In this document: positions 1 through 9,744 of the stretch, in pieces
Layout: each line of letters opens with the position of its first letter
Position numbering within the stretch: position 1 is the first letter of the stretch
Assembly: GCF_000014125.1 (NCBI RefSeq)
Contig: NC_008593.1
Span: 1,674,001-1,738,000 of the forward strand
Length of the DNA stretch: 64,000 bases
Source: Clostridium novyi NT
GTDB taxonomy: Bacteria; Bacillota; Clostridia; Clostridiales; Clostridiaceae
Reading direction: 5' to 3'
Notes under the pieces: generated by a model
Seen by the model: the letters and a program-made list of their open reading frames with translations, nothing else
What the model was told of the DNA's origin: nothing
The model's database searches: none
Translations under genes and position numbers: made by a program

Positions 1-1113
1 GTATTATTTATATTATCTGGTGTAATACTAGGACCTCATGTTTTTAATTTAATTAATATAGATAAATATCCTTTGGGAAATCAATTAATTTTAACTATTG
101 GTGCTGCTTACATTCTATATGATGGCGGTAGAGAAATTGAATTAAAAGTATTAAACAAAGTAAAAGTATCGGTTCTTCTTTTAGCAACAGTTGGAGTTGC
201 AATATCAACTGGAATAACTGGATTCTTTGCAGCTAAAATATTTAATATAAATATAATGTACGCCCTTTTAGTAGGTTCTATAATAGCTTCAACAGATCCA
301 TCTGTTTTAGTTCCTTTATTTAAAAATATGAACATTAGTAGCAAATTAAAACAAACTATAATTTCTGAATCTGCATTTAACGATGCTGCTGGAGCAATTA
401 TAACATTTTCAATTATAGGTGCTTTAAGTGGTCAAGCTGTTTCAGTAGGCACTAGCTTACTACAATTACTTAAATCTGCTGGTGGCGGAATTTTAGTTGG
501 TGTAATAATTGGTTATGTAACTACTAAACTTATTTCTAAAGGTAGATTTGGCTATCTTCAAGAATTTTCATCTGAAACTTCACTAGCTGCTGTTATGGCT
601 TCTTATATTATAGCTGAACACTTTGGATTTAGTGGATTTATGGCAGTATTTATCTTAGGAATGATTTGTGGAAATAAGAAAATGCTAAACTGTCACGTTC
701 CTGAAGAATACTACATTACTAATAGTAGATTTAAAGAAGTTTTAACTATAATTCTTAGAATGATGATCTTTGTACTTTTAGGAACTCACATACAATTCGA
801 TGTATTAGCTCAATATTGGAAAGGTGCTCTACTTGTAGTATTTATTCTAATATTTATATCTAGACCTATATCTGTTTTAATATCAGTTTTACTTGATAGA
901 AAAGCTAAATGGAACTTTAGAGAAATAATATACCTTATGTGGATACGTGAAACTGGTGTAATTCCTGCTGCACTTGCTGGAATGCTTGTTTCAGTAAAAT
1001 TCCAACATTCTGATATAATTTCTTCGGTTACATTTGCAACAATAATAATTACATTAACACTACAAGCAAGTACATCTAAACTTTTAGCAAAAGCTTTAAA
1101 ATTAGAAAGTTAA
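1..1113 (+). CDS. CPA1-family Na+(K+)/H+ antiporter, 5'-truncated by window edge
   Basis: Monovalent cation/proton antiporter of the inner membrane, predicted to exchange Na+ or K+ for H+. The reading frame is open to base 1, so the true start lies outside the window; the visible part begins inside the first membrane segments with SGVILGPHVF, typical of the CPA1/NhaP fold. Family signatures seen are ASTDP and ESAFNDAAGAI (the acidic ion-binding region), followed by many hydrophobic segments up to the C-terminus. There is no cytosolic TrkA-like tail. It ends just before a strong hairpin, so it is the last gene of its transcript. Family assignment is firm; ion specificity cannot be read from sequence. 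Confidence 0.85.
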   Translation, partial: VLFILSGVILGPHVFNLINIDKYPLGNQLILTIGAAYILYDGGREIELKVLNKVKVSVLLLATVGVAISTGITGFFAAKIFNINIMYALLVGSIIASTDPSVLVPLFKNMNISSKLKQTIISESAFNDAAGAIITFSIIGALSGQAVSVGTSLLQLLKSAGGGILVGVIIGYVTTKLISKGRFGYLQEFSSETSLAAVMASYIIAEHFGFSGFMAVFILGMICGNKKMLNCHVPEEYYITNSRFKEVLTIILRMMIFVLLGTHIQFDVLAQYWKGALLVVFILIFISRPISVLISVLLDRKAKWNFREIIYLMWIRETGVIPAALAGMLVSVKFQHSDIISSVTFATIIITLTLQASTSKLLAKALKLES

Positions 1114-1122
1114 TATATTATT

Positions 1123-1164
1123 AAATAGTGGTGATAAAGATGATTTCTTTATCACCACTATTTT
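1123..1164 (+). terminator. Rho-independent terminator of antiporter gene
   Basis: Near-perfect hairpin (arms starting AATAGTGGTGATAAAG and its complement, short loop) followed by a run of T, ten bases after the antiporter stop codon. Confidence 0.85.
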
Positions 1165-1276
1165 TTTATTTAAGCACTTTATTTATATTTAAAAATATAA
1201 AATTGGAAATCATATAGTTATCCTCTTGTTTATTATATTAAAATTTATATGATTTTTTTTCATATTAATAAATAAT

Positions 1277-1305
1277 TTGTTTTTTAAATATATTTATGAT
1301 AAAAT
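1277..1305 (+). promoter_or_regulatory. Candidate sigma-A promoter for the secreted protease
   Basis: TTGTTT, 17-bp spacer, TAAAAT, with a purine-rich Shine-Dalgarno AAGGGGG about 25 bases further down. The -35 is weak, so this is a moderate call. Confidence 0.4.
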
Positions 1306-1338
1306 AGGTAAAAATTACATTCACAAGGGGGCATCTAT

Positions 1339-4300
1339 ATGAAAAAAAAGAAAATTTTGAGCCTAATAATAGCGGCATCAATTGCATCTTCTAATCTATT
1401 TGCTATAGGGGCTAATGCAATAGAACTACCTTACATAGGTAAAGTTAATTCTAATATGTCATCTGCAAAAGATTTAACAGATGTATTAAAGGAATGGAAA
1501 AATTTCAAATATAAGGGTGAAGGTATGGTAATCTCTATAATTGATAGTGGTATTGATTATAGACATAAAGATATGAAACTTTCAGATCCTTCAAAAGCAA
1601 AAATAAAAAATAAAAATCCTGAAGGAAAAGGTAAATACTTTACAGATAAAGTTCCTTATGGATACAACTATGCTGACAAAAATCAAAATATTATAGATAC
1701 TGGCAGTATGCATGGAATGCATGTATCTGGTATAGTAGCTGCTAACGGTAACAGTGATGAAGTTTCAAAATTTGAAGCTATTCAAGGAATAGCACCTGAA
1801 GCTCAATTATTTGCTATGAAAGTATTCTCTAATGATCCAGATTATCCAAGCTGTAACGATGAAGATGTAGTTGCTGCTATAACTGATTCTGTAAAACTTG
1901 GTGCTGATGTTATAAATATGAGTTTAGGTTCTGATGCAGGCTTTGTAAAAATGACTGAACCTATCCAAAAAGCTGTAAAAATGGCTGAAGAAAATGGAGT
2001 TGTTGTTGTAATATCTGCTGGTAACTCTAGCTATTCAACAAATCCAGTTAAAGTACCAGATATAGTTGATACAGCAATTATAGGAGCACCTTCTACAGCA
2101 AAGGAAGCTCTTAGTGTTGCATCTTTTGAAAATAGTAAACTAAATCAATCAGCATTAACATGTAAAATTGGTGACAGAGCTAAAGACTTTGCATACCTAG
2201 TATCAGAAGTAAGTCCTATAGATAAATTAAAAAATGAATATGAATTAGTTGACTGTAACTTAGGTACTAAAGATGATTTTAAAAATAAAGATGTCAAAGG
2301 AAAAATCGCTCTTATTCAAAGGGGAGAAAATACATTCATCGAAAAGAAACTAAATGCTCAAGATGCAGGTGCAGTTGCAGCAATTATATATAACAAAAAT
2401 GGTGAAAAAGGATATATTGGCATGGCTACAGATCCTAACGTAACTATTCCTTCTATGTTTATAACAAATGAAGATGGTAAAGCACTTAAAGATTCAATCT
2501 CTAAAGGTGGAAAAATTAAGTTTGATAATAAAAAAATCCGTATAGATAATCCAAATAAAGATAATATGTCTGGATTCTCATCTTGGGGACCTGCTCCAAG
2601 TCTTGATTTTAAACCACAAATAACAGCACCAGGTGGAAACATATTATCAACAGTTAATGATAATAACTATAAATATATGTCCGGAACTTCAATGGCGGCA
2701 CCACATACTTCCGGTATAATGGCACTTATATTACAACGTATTAATTCATTAGATTTAAAACTATCTCCAAAAGATAAAGTAGAACTTGTAAAAAATCTTG
2801 CCATAAATACATCTATACCTCAAGTTGATGAAGATTCTACAGAAGGTAAACTACCCTTCTCTCCAAGACAACAAGGAGCAGGACTTATAAATGCTTTAAA
2901 CTTAATGAAAAACAACGTAGTAATTTTAGATGAAAACAATGAATCAACTGTAGCATTAAAACAAATTAATGAAACTACAAAAAAATTCACTCTAACATTT
3001 AAAAACTACGGAAACAAAGAAGAAATCTATATGCCTAAAGACGTGTACGGTGTATTAACTGAGCAAAAAGATAAGACAAGAGAAATGAATATAAAAGATG
3101 CCAAAATCTCTTTTGATAAAGAAGAAATAGTAGTACCAGCAAATGGCGAAACTAAAGTAACTGTTACATTAACACTTCCTAAAGATTGCCCTAAAGGAAT
3201 ATTTGTAGAAGGTTTCTTAAACTTCATGTCAAAATCCACTGATACTGCATCAATTGGCATACCTTACATGGGATTCTATGGTAACTGGGATGAATCAGCC
3301 ATTATAGATAAACCTGTTTGGGAAAAAGATTCATACTTAAAAACAACAGGTGTTTATAAAATCTCAAACAAAGATGAAATTTTATTAGGTGTTATTGGTA
3401 AAGATAAAAAAACAGAAGATCCAATAGTAAATAAAGACCTTATCGCCATAAGTTCAAAAGATAAAGATGTTTATGTAACACCTAAAATGGCACTTCTTAG
3501 AAATGCTAAAACTATAATTGTTAATGTTTTAGATAGCAAAGGAAACTTAATTAGAACATTAAATATTGATAAAAACGTAAATAAAGATAAGTGGTCTCCA
3601 TCCCCTCATGATCCACTTCTAGATGACAATTTTGAAGAATTATCTCCATGGAGATGGGATTTAACTTATTATAATTCATCTAAAGGAATTTATGAAAAAG
3701 TTCCTGATGGACAATACTATTTTGAAATAAAAGCAGCTATAGACTATAAAGACGCTAAATATCAAACTGTTAAATTACCTGTAAAAGTAGATTCTACAGC
3801 GCCTCAATTAATATATAAATCATCTACAGAAACTGATAATCGTAACTATACTTTAAGATTTAAAGCAAATGAAAATTTATCAGGCATTAAAAACTTTAAA
3901 ATAAAGGTAAATAATGATTTTTATAAAGATGAAAATAATAATACTGAACTAAAATTAAAAACTAATGTAAAAAATGAATACTGTGTTAACTTAAAACTTT
4001 TAGATGGTAAAAATAATGTAGTTATATATGGTACTGATAATGCTGGAAATACTAGTGAACTTCCAATGTCAATAACTGCAAATTCTTTAAGAATAACTTC
4101 ACCACAAACTGATTCTTCACTATCCTCTGGAGAATTCACTTTAAACTATACTGGAGATGAAAAACTTCTTAAAGAAGCTGATCACTACTCAATATCAGTA
4201 GACAATAATGTTGTAGAAAAGAATACTAAATCTCTTTCATACAAGCTTAAAAATGTAACTGCTGGAAAACACACTATTACTGTTGAAGCTTATGATAAAG

Positions 4301-4881
4301 ACAATAATAAATTAAGCACATCTTCTATAAATACTGTTGTAGAAAATGATAACTTATATATAAACTTCACAGGATTAAAAAGAGAAGGTGTATTCTACAA
4401 ATACCCTGCCGCTGTAGTAAGAGGTGATTTATCTACAAAAGTTAAATCATTTAAAATTCAAGGAAAAGATGTTAAAGTTAATAAAGACTTAACCTTTAGC
4501 CAAATAATAGACTTAAAAGACGGTCAAAATAAAGTTGAAGTTTTAGCTACTGATTTAAAAGGAAAAGAACATAAATATGCTTTAAATCTTTATTGTGACT
4601 TAACTAATCCAGAATTAACTATGGAAGAAAAAGATGAAGTTATAACAGTTGATAAAAATACTACATCTTACAAAGTTAAATGTTCCGTTAAAGATAATAA
4701 CTACGGATTTAAATTATTTGTAAATGGTAATGAAATTGATTCAAACAAAGATTTGTATGATAAATCTGGCGAATATGAAACTGATGTTAAATTGAATGCT
4801 GGAAAAAATATTATAGAAATTAAAGCTGTAGATAGAGCCGGAAATACAACTATTAAAAAGATAACTGTAAATCGTCAATAA
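1339..4881 (+). CDS. Secreted S8 subtilisin-family serine protease with PA domain (lactocepin/C5a-peptidase-like)
   Basis: Large extracellular protease of 1180 residues. A signal peptide (KKKK, hydrophobic stretch, cleavage after ANA near residue 27) precedes the S8 domain, whose triad is visible: Asp69 in DSGIDY, His125 in HGMHVSG, Ser451 in GTSMAAP. A protease-associated (PA) insert lies at about residues 290-400, as in cell-envelope proteinases. Residues ~540-660 resemble the Fn3-like domain that follows the catalytic domain in lactocepins, and the rest is repeated Ig-like beta modules of the DxAGNT type. No LPXTG motif or C-terminal anchor is seen, so it is probably released or held non-covalently. 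Shine-Dalgarno AAGGGGG supports the start. It could supply peptides and amino acids; the substrate is unknown. Confidence 0.9.
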   Translation: MKKKKILSLIIAASIASSNLFAIGANAIELPYIGKVNSNMSSAKDLTDVLKEWKNFKYKGEGMVISIIDSGIDYRHKDMKLSDPSKAKIKNKNPEGKGKYFTDKVPYGYNYADKNQNIIDTGSMHGMHVSGIVAANGNSDEVSKFEAIQGIAPEAQLFAMKVFSNDPDYPSCNDEDVVAAITDSVKLGADVINMSLGSDAGFVKMTEPIQKAVKMAEENGVVVVISAGNSSYSTNPVKVPDIVDTAIIGAPSTAKEALSVASFENSKLNQSALTCKIGDRAKDFAYLVSEVSPIDKLKNEYELVDCNLGTKDDFKNKDVKGKIALIQRGENTFIEKKLNAQDAGAVAAIIYNKNGEKGYIGMATDPNVTIPSMFITNEDGKALKDSISKGGKIKFDNKKIRIDNPNKDNMSGFSSWGPAPSLDFKPQITAPGGNILSTVNDNNYKYMSGTSMAAPHTSGIMALILQRINSLDLKLSPKDKVELVKNLAINTSIPQVDEDSTEGKLPFSPRQQGAGLINALNLMKNNVVILDENNESTVALKQINETTKKFTLTFKNYGNKEEIYMPKDVYGVLTEQKDKTREMNIKDAKISFDKEEIVVPANGETKVTVTLTLPKDCPKGIFVEGFLNFMSKSTDTASIGIPYMGFYGNWDESAIIDKPVWEKDSYLKTTGVYKISNKDEILLGVIGKDKKTEDPIVNKDLIAISSKDKDVYVTPKMALLRNAKTIIVNVLDSKGNLIRTLNIDKNVNKDKWSPSPHDPLLDDNFEELSPWRWDLTYYNSSKGIYEKVPDGQYYFEIKAAIDYKDAKYQTVKLPVKVDSTAPQLIYKSSTETDNRNYTLRFKANENLSGIKNFKIKVNNDFYKDENNNTELKLKTNVKNEYCVNLKLLDGKNNVVIYGTDNAGNTSELPMSITANSLRITSPQTDSSLSSGEFTLNYTGDEKLLKEADHYSISVDNNVVEKNTKSLSYKLKNVTAGKHTITVEAYDKDNNKLSTSSINTVVENDNLYINFTGLKREGVFYKYPAAVVRGDLSTKVKSFKIQGKDVKVNKDLTFSQIIDLKDGQNKVEVLATDLKGKEHKYALNLYCDLTNPELTMEEKDEVITVDKNTTSYKVKCSVKDNNYGFKLFVNGNEIDSNKDLYDKSGEYETDVKLNAGKNIIEIKAVDRAGNTTIKKITVNRQ

Positions 4882-4888
4882 TTAAATA

Positions 4889-4933
4889 AAAAAGAAACCA
4901 TAATATAAATTATCTATATTATGGTTTCTTTTT
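4889..4933. terminator. Bidirectional terminator between convergent genes
   Basis: A 19-bp perfect stem (AAAAAGAAACCATAATATA and its complement) with A and T tracts on both sides sits between the protease stop and the stop of the minus-strand propeller gene, so it can serve both transcripts. Confidence 0.85.
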
Positions 4934-6423
4934 TATCTTATTTCTACATTATTACTTTCTATACCATTTGGAACATTTTTATTATTAGGTATTTCCTTAT
5001 TTATTGTATTTTTCTCTTCTTTGTTATTTTCTTCCTTATTGATTACTTCTTTATTTAGATTATTATTAATCTTAGGCTCATGCTTCTTATTTTGTTTAGG
5101 ATTTACTACCTTAATATTTTTATTATTAGGCTTTATTACCTTAGCCTTTGGATTATTAACCATGTTATTATTCATATTTGTATTTTTATCTTTTATGTCT
5201 TTATTATTTTTTATATCCTTGTTATTAACATTTTTATTATTAATGTTAATATTGTGGTTATTTATCTTTTTGTCATTCTTCTTAATATTCTTGTCTATAT
5301 CAATTTCACCACTTATATACTTGTCATATTCTTTATCTACTATATTTATTCCCTTAGTATCCTTAATAACCCCTATACGCCATTTTAATTTCGAATCCAT
5401 AGCTGAATAATATAATAGGTATTGTCCGTCTTTCTTTAATAAACAAGGTCTATATAAAGTTTTCTCATCAAAAGTTCCCACTTTGTCTGTTGGTTCCATT
5501 ATCTTTTTTAATGGCTTAAAATTAATTCCATCTTCTGAACAAGCATAATATAAATTTTGATTTAAAAAAACTTCTCCGTAAGCACAACATACAAATTCAT
5601 AACCTACATCAGTTTTTATTAAATCTTGGTGCCATATTTTTAACTTATTGCCCTTGCCTACAAAATTACATTTCTTTAACTCTGAAAAACTCTTCCAATC
5701 AGCAGTTTCTGTGTAATATAATTCTCCATCATAATTTGTAAACCATACTTTATATTTTCCATTTTCATAATTTATAATTGGTGATAAATATGCACATTTT
5801 ACTTTAAAAGTATCATTATTTAAAACTAACTTCTTATCAGTCCAATGTAATCCATCCTTACTCTTTGTTACATATATGTAATTTTTATTATTATCAGGTT
5901 GATTTTTTTCTGTCTTAGCTGGATTATATCTAAAATACACTTCTAATGTATTATTTACCATGCACATATGTATATCCGAATAATGACCACCTTTAGCTAC
6001 ATCCTCTGGAACAAATAATGGTTTATTATTTTTTTTTGGAGATCTAAATTTTATCCCATCATTACTTACTAATATTTGTGGGTTTTCGTAATCATCATTT
6101 GAAAAAGGATATGGAGTAAGTCCCATCCAATATTTATAACCATTCCATCCGTTCTTAAAATATAAAACTTTAGGGTGAACAGCTTGATTAGATCCATCAT
6201 ATGTTGGTGTATATAATGGTCTAGGTGCATTTCGTACATTTAATCCATAACCATCACTTTGACTTTCCGCATACGCCATACTAGCTAGTTTCTTCTTTTC
6301 TTTTATTTTATACTGAGTAACCAAAGTTTCATTATCAACCTTTCCTATTGGATTACTCATAAATATATAAGTTCCTATAATTCCCAAAGCACAACCTAAT
6401 AATATTCTAAATATTTTTCCCAT
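4933..6423 (-). CDS. Membrane-anchored beta-propeller (GH43/32-like) protein with Asn/Lys-rich tail
   Basis: Protein of about 496 residues. The start at 6423 is chosen because TATGGAGGCGAAAT precedes that ATG; the longer frame lacks a ribosome site. An N-terminal membrane helix (ILLGCALGIIGTYIFM) is followed by about 300 residues with blade-like repeats (LYFKNGWNGYKYWMGLTPY, YKVWFTNYDGELYY, YLLYYSAMD) resembling five-bladed propellers of glycoside hydrolase clan GH43/32/62. Roughly the last 120 residues are low-complexity Asn/Lys/Ile sequence with NKDIKN-type repeats, perhaps a wall-spanning or adhesive tail. Catalytic residues cannot be assigned by eye, so it may be a sugar-binding or inactive relative. 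It is convergent with the secreted protease. Confidence 0.65.
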   Translation of the reverse strand: MGKIFRILLGCALGIIGTYIFMSNPIGKVDNETLVTQYKIKEKKKLASMAYAESQSDGYGLNVRNAPRPLYTPTYDGSNQAVHPKVLYFKNGWNGYKYWMGLTPYPFSNDDYENPQILVSNDGIKFRSPKKNNKPLFVPEDVAKGGHYSDIHMCMVNNTLEVYFRYNPAKTEKNQPDNNKNYIYVTKSKDGLHWTDKKLVLNNDTFKVKCAYLSPIINYENGKYKVWFTNYDGELYYTETADWKSFSELKKCNFVGKGNKLKIWHQDLIKTDVGYEFVCCAYGEVFLNQNLYYACSEDGINFKPLKKIMEPTDKVGTFDEKTLYRPCLLKKDGQYLLYYSAMDSKLKWRIGVIKDTKGINIVDKEYDKYISGEIDIDKNIKKNDKKINNHNININNKNVNNKDIKNNKDIKDKNTNMNNNMVNNPKAKVIKPNNKNIKVVNPKQNKKHEPKINNNLNKEVINKEENNKEEKNTINKEIPNNKNVPNGIESNNVEIR

Positions 6424-6598
6424 ATTTCGCCTCCATAATTCATCACAACTCATAATTATATCCTCATATATAATATTAATTGTAATACATATATTTATAT
6501 TTACATTTTGGTAACATTTTATGAATATGTTTCTTAGAATTATTTTCTATATTAATGAAATACTAAAAGTACAGCTAAATAATAAGGAGGAAATAAGC

Positions 6599-6751
6599 AT
6601 GTCAAAAATAGCAAAAACTAAAAATGATAATCAATGGACTTCAGTTCCAGAACAACCTTGCAAAAAATCATGTTGTAATAAAAAACCTAAAACAGCCACT
6701 GATAATCAATGGACTTCAACTCTAAAAAATAACGTTGATGATAACAAATAA
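6599..6751 (+). CDS. Small Cys-containing peptide with duplicated DNQWTS motif (unknown)
   Basis: A 50-residue ORF whose start is fixed by AAGGAGG nine bases before the ATG at 6599. It carries two copies of DNQWTS (residues ~10-15 and ~35-40) around a CKKSCC cluster; the repeat is also exact at DNA level over 19 bp (6625-6643 and 6700-6718). There is no signal peptide or membrane segment. A strong terminator follows directly, so it looks like a real single-gene transcript. I do not recognise the family; metal binding, disulfide cross-linking, or a spore or coat peptide are guesses. Confidence 0.7.
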   Translation: MSKIAKTKNDNQWTSVPEQPCKKSCCNKKPKTATDNQWTSTLKNNVDDNK

Positions 6752-6757
6752 AACTTC

Positions 6758-6801
6758 AACAACATTACTTCGATTTTTAAGTGAAGTAATGTTGTTATTT
6801 T
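6758..6801 (+). terminator. Terminator of the DNQWTS peptide gene
   Basis: Arms AACAACATTACTTC / GAAGTAATGTTGTT (14 bp), 11-base loop, then a T-rich run. Confidence 0.85.
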
Positions 6802-6822
6802 TTAATTAATATTTATATATTA

Positions 6823-8817
6823 TCATATTTTAAATACTTCAATTATATCTTCTAGTTTTTCAGAAAGATTATTTAACTTCTCTGCTGAAAGTACTATTTC
6901 TTGTAATCCTGATGCTTGTTCTTCTGATGATGCACTTACCTCTTCTGATGTAGCTGCTGTTTCTTGTGCTACAGAAGATATTTTTCCAATATTATATAAA
7001 ACACTATCCTTATTCTTTTTTATATCTTTTAAATCAGAATTTACATTATCTATGTTTTCTTTTAATATTTCAATAGATTCTCTTATATCATTGAAATTTT
7101 TTTCTGTAACATTTATATCCTCACCAGTTTTACTGCTAAACTTTATTGCATTATCTAACTTATTAAATACTTCAATCATGCTAGACTTAATATCATCTAT
7201 AACATTCTTTATTTTTATTGCTGAATTTGAAGATTGTTCAGCAAGCTTTGTAACCTCTTCAGCAACTACAGCAAAGCCTTTTCCAGCTTCTCCTGCTCTT
7301 GCCGCTTCAATAGACGCATTTAATGCAAGTAATTTTGTTTGTTCTGTTATACCTTTTATAACTTCTGTTATTTCCTCTATTTCTTTTGATTTATCCCCTA
7401 AATTTTTAACTTCTCTTATAACTTCCAAATTTGCTTCTTTACCTTCATTAAAAGTACCCTCTAGATTTTTTAATAAACTTTTTCCTTCATCACTTACATT
7501 TCTAACCTCTTCAGAAGCTTTCATCATTTTTTCAGAATTTGTAATTGAATTTACAACAATATCATTTAATATTTCTGTTAAATGAACACTTTCATTTAAT
7601 TTCTCCGATTGACTTACAGATCCATCAGCTATTTGTTGAATTGCCTTTGCAATTTCATCACTTGCTACATTTGACTGCTCCGTTATTGACAAAAGTGTAT
7701 TAGAATTTTCTTTTAAATTATAACATGCATTTTTAATATTTTTTACTATATTAACTACATTATCCCTAGTGAGATTAATTGCATCAACCATATATTCTAT
7801 TTCTATAGTTAATCCTGATTTTTTGTCTATTTCTTTTGTAAAATCTCCATTACTAAAATCATTTAATATATTAACAACATAATTTATAGGATTAATTATC
7901 TTCTTTTTAGTAAATCTAGATGCACCCCATATTGCCACACCAATAGATAAAAAGGCTATTATAATATTTATTATAGCTGACTTAAATATGGTATCTGTTA
8001 ATTCTTTCTTAGGTATTAATCCTACTGTAATATATCCATTACTTTTCTCTACCCCTTTAAATATGACCATTTTAGTTCCATTTATATATTGTTCAAATAC
8101 ATCTTCTTTTGAATTTAAGATATCTAATGCATCCTTGTCCTTTTTACCTATCTTATTACTATCTCTATGAGATAGTATAGTTCCATTTTTATCTATAACC
8201 ATAGCAAAACCATTCTTACCTATTCTCATATTTTTAGTAATTTTATCTATGTATCTTAACTTTATATCCAGTCCTATTACCCCAACTATATTTCCTGAAC
8301 CATCCTTAACCGCTTTTGCATATGTAACTTCATATTCTTTATCTTTTCCTCTCGAAATATAAGGATCTGTTAATATGGCTTCATTAGGATTTTCTATTGC
8401 TTTTTTATACCACTGAGTTTTAGTTACATCAAAATCTTCACTTATATTTTGTTCTGGTTGGGCAATTACTTTTCCGTTTTTAGCTCCCATATATACGGCT
8501 GTTATACCCTCATGCGATTCTAAAAATGATTTTAAATTATTGTTAAGCCATTGTTCATGATCTGAACCATCTAATATAACTTTTGCATTTGGTTCTAAAG
8601 ATAACATATTTACAGATTCTTTACTTGAATTATTTAGATGATTTATATACTGATTTATAGTTTTTATACTACTTATTGCTATCTGATTAAAATCTTCTTT
8701 TTGTTCTCCCTCCATAATATGATAATTTATTCCAGTTACCAATAACAATGGTACTAAAATTGATACAAATAATAAAATTAGCATTTGTTTATACAAACTT
8801 CTCTTATTTTGTTTCAC
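6823..8817 (-). CDS. Methyl-accepting chemotaxis protein, dCache-type sensor
   Basis: Transmembrane chemoreceptor of 664 residues that would signal to CheA/CheW. TM1 is at about residues 12-30, followed by an extracellular dCache_1-like ligand domain (~35-275, with [19 protein letters not shown] typical), TM2 at ~280-300 and a HAMP linker. The cytoplasmic signalling hairpin has the conserved tip [19 protein letters not shown] near residues 500-520 and ends in predicted methylation helices ([19 protein letters not shown]). It stands alone without che genes nearby. A sigma-D-like promoter lies upstream. The ligand is unknown; amino acids are common for dCache receptors. Confidence 0.93.
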   Translation of the reverse strand: MKQNKRSLYKQMLILLFVSILVPLLLVTGINYHIMEGEQKEDFNQIAISSIKTINQYINHLNNSSKESVNMLSLEPNAKVILDGSDHEQWLNNNLKSFLESHEGITAVYMGAKNGKVIAQPEQNISEDFDVTKTQWYKKAIENPNEAILTDPYISRGKDKEYEVTYAKAVKDGSGNIVGVIGLDIKLRYIDKITKNMRIGKNGFAMVIDKNGTILSHRDSNKIGKKDKDALDILNSKEDVFEQYINGTKMVIFKGVEKSNGYITVGLIPKKELTDTIFKSAIINIIIAFLSIGVAIWGASRFTKKKIINPINYVVNILNDFSNGDFTKEIDKKSGLTIEIEYMVDAINLTRDNVVNIVKNIKNACYNLKENSNTLLSITEQSNVASDEIAKAIQQIADGSVSQSEKLNESVHLTEILNDIVVNSITNSEKMMKASEEVRNVSDEGKSLLKNLEGTFNEGKEANLEVIREVKNLGDKSKEIEEITEVIKGITEQTKLLALNASIEAARAGEAGKGFAVVAEEVTKLAEQSSNSAIKIKNVIDDIKSSMIEVFNKLDNAIKFSSKTGEDINVTEKNFNDIRESIEILKENIDNVNSDLKDIKKNKDSVLYNIGKISSVAQETAATSEEVSASSEEQASGLQEIVLSAEKLNNLSEKLEDIIEVFKI

Positions 8818-8857
8818 TTGCTCTGTCCCCCTATTAGTTTAATTTTTTATCCTATTT

Positions 8858-8884
8858 ATTATCGAAAAAAACACATAATTTTTA
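8858..8884 (-). promoter_or_regulatory. Possible sigma-D (sigma-28) promoter for the chemoreceptor
   Basis: On the minus strand TAAA (8881-8884), about 15 bases, then TCGATAAT (8858-8865), close to the motility sigma consensus TAAA-N15-GCCGATAA. It lies about 40 bases before the chemoreceptor start. Confidence 0.45.
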
Positions 8885-8983
8885 ACTAACACTGTGAATC
8901 TAAACCATTGATAGACTTGTGGAGGGTGTATCTCTTGAAATTTATAATCAGCATAAATATTCCTTAAATGCGTTTCAATAAAA

Positions 8984-9028
8984 ATTAAACCCTAATGATA
9001 TATTGTTATATATCATTAGGGTTTAATT
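8984..9028 (-). terminator. Terminator overlapping end of tetR-like gene
   Basis: Perfect stem of at least 18 bp (ATTAAACCCTAATGATATA and complement). The 3' arm includes the last codons and stop of the TetR gene, and a T-rich run follows on the minus strand. Confidence 0.85.
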
Positions 9029-9597
9029 GTGTTTATGATTTGTTTTAATATCGATCCCATTTCTTCTTTAAGATTGTACTCTCCATCATGTAAGCACCAG
9101 TCGTATACAACACCTCTCATTAAAACAAATATAAATCTTGTAATTTGTTGTGATGTCATGCTATTTTTTACTTCATTCTTTTCTTGTCCCTCTTCTATTA
9201 TGGCATCTAATATCGTCTGCATATGTCTTCCTTTAGTAATAAACATCTTATTATTAGAATTATACAATTGTTTCATCATATCAATTCCCATTTTTTCATT
9301 GTATTCTGCATAGTAATTAAAATATTCTATTATTTTATCTATGGTATTTTCACTAAAAAGTCTTTCTTTAATGGTATCATAAAAAAAGTCATCCGCTATT
9401 TTATAAAGTTCCGTAAAAATTTCATTCTTAGATTCAAAGTAATGATAAAAAGTACCTACCGATACTCCTGCATTTTTACAAATCTCTTGAATAGTAACAT
9501 TATCATATCCCTTTTTCTTCATAAGTTGTGTTGCGATATCATATATTTTTTTCTTTGTATTCATTGCCTGAATCTGCCTTCTTGTAGGTTCTTGCAT
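9016..9597 (-). CDS. TetR/AcrR-family transcriptional regulator
   Basis: A 193-residue repressor-like protein. The N-terminal TetR helix-turn-helix is clear at about residues 12-60 (YDIATQLMKKKGYDNVTIQE, then AGVSVGTFYHYFESKNEIF); the remainder is helical and would hold the ligand pocket and dimer face. AGGAG precedes the ATG. It is divergent from the 2-enoate-reductase-like gene and shares a 251-bp control region containing a palindrome and four 13-bp repeats, which suggests it represses that gene and senses its substrate or a related compound. The inducer is unknown. Confidence 0.9.
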   Translation of the reverse strand: MQEPTRRQIQAMNTKKKIYDIATQLMKKKGYDNVTIQEICKNAGVSVGTFYHYFESKNEIFTELYKIADDFFYDTIKERLFSENTIDKIIEYFNYYAEYNEKMGIDMMKQLYNSNNKMFITKGRHMQTILDAIIEEGQEKNEVKNSMTSQQITRFIFVLMRGVVYDWCLHDGEYNLKEEMGSILKQIINTIKP

Positions 9598-9636
9598 TTT
9601 TTATTCTCCTAATTTAAAAATTTAGCCATATTATTA

Positions 9637-9664
9637 ATTATACTTTACAATTATATATTGTCAA
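9637..9664 (-). promoter_or_regulatory. Sigma-A promoter of the tetR-like gene
   Basis: Minus strand TTGACA (9659-9664), 16-bp spacer, TATAAT (9637-9642): near consensus. The palindromic operator lies 65 bp upstream, so repression at this promoter would be weaker or absent. Confidence 0.75.
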
Positions 9665-9702
9665 ATTTATTGCATTATTTTCAAATTAAACCAATTATTT
9701 TA

Positions 9703-9731
9703 TTGACAAACAGATATTAATACATTATACT
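9703..9731 (+). promoter_or_regulatory. Sigma-A promoter of the 2-enoate-reductase-like gene
   Basis: TTGACA (9703-9708), 17-bp spacer, TATACT (9726-9731). The -10 overlaps the palindrome at 9729-9744, so a bound repressor would block it. Confidence 0.8.
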
Positions 9732-9744
9732 GAATATATTCAGT
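9729..9744. promoter_or_regulatory. Palindromic operator, probably for the TetR-like regulator
   Basis: ACTGAATATATTCAGT is a perfect 16-bp palindrome overlapping the -10 of the plus-strand promoter. The half-site ATTCAGT recurs in the 13-bp repeats just downstream. Confidence 0.65.

Noticed and set aside
5021..5410. Plus-strand hydrophobic ORFs (129 and 102 codons) opposite the Asn/Lys-rich tail
   Set aside because: They are the antisense image of a low-complexity AAT/AAA-rich coding region, without ribosome sites.
7052..7585. 177-codon plus-strand ORF inside the chemoreceptor gene
   Set aside because: It is antisense to the conserved MCP signalling domain; codon bias mirrors the real gene and there is no ribosome site.
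8929..8973. Tiny plus-strand ORF after GGAGGG near 8931 (TTG start, about 10 codons)
   Set aside because: Too short, no conserved features, and it runs towards the tetR terminator; probably chance.
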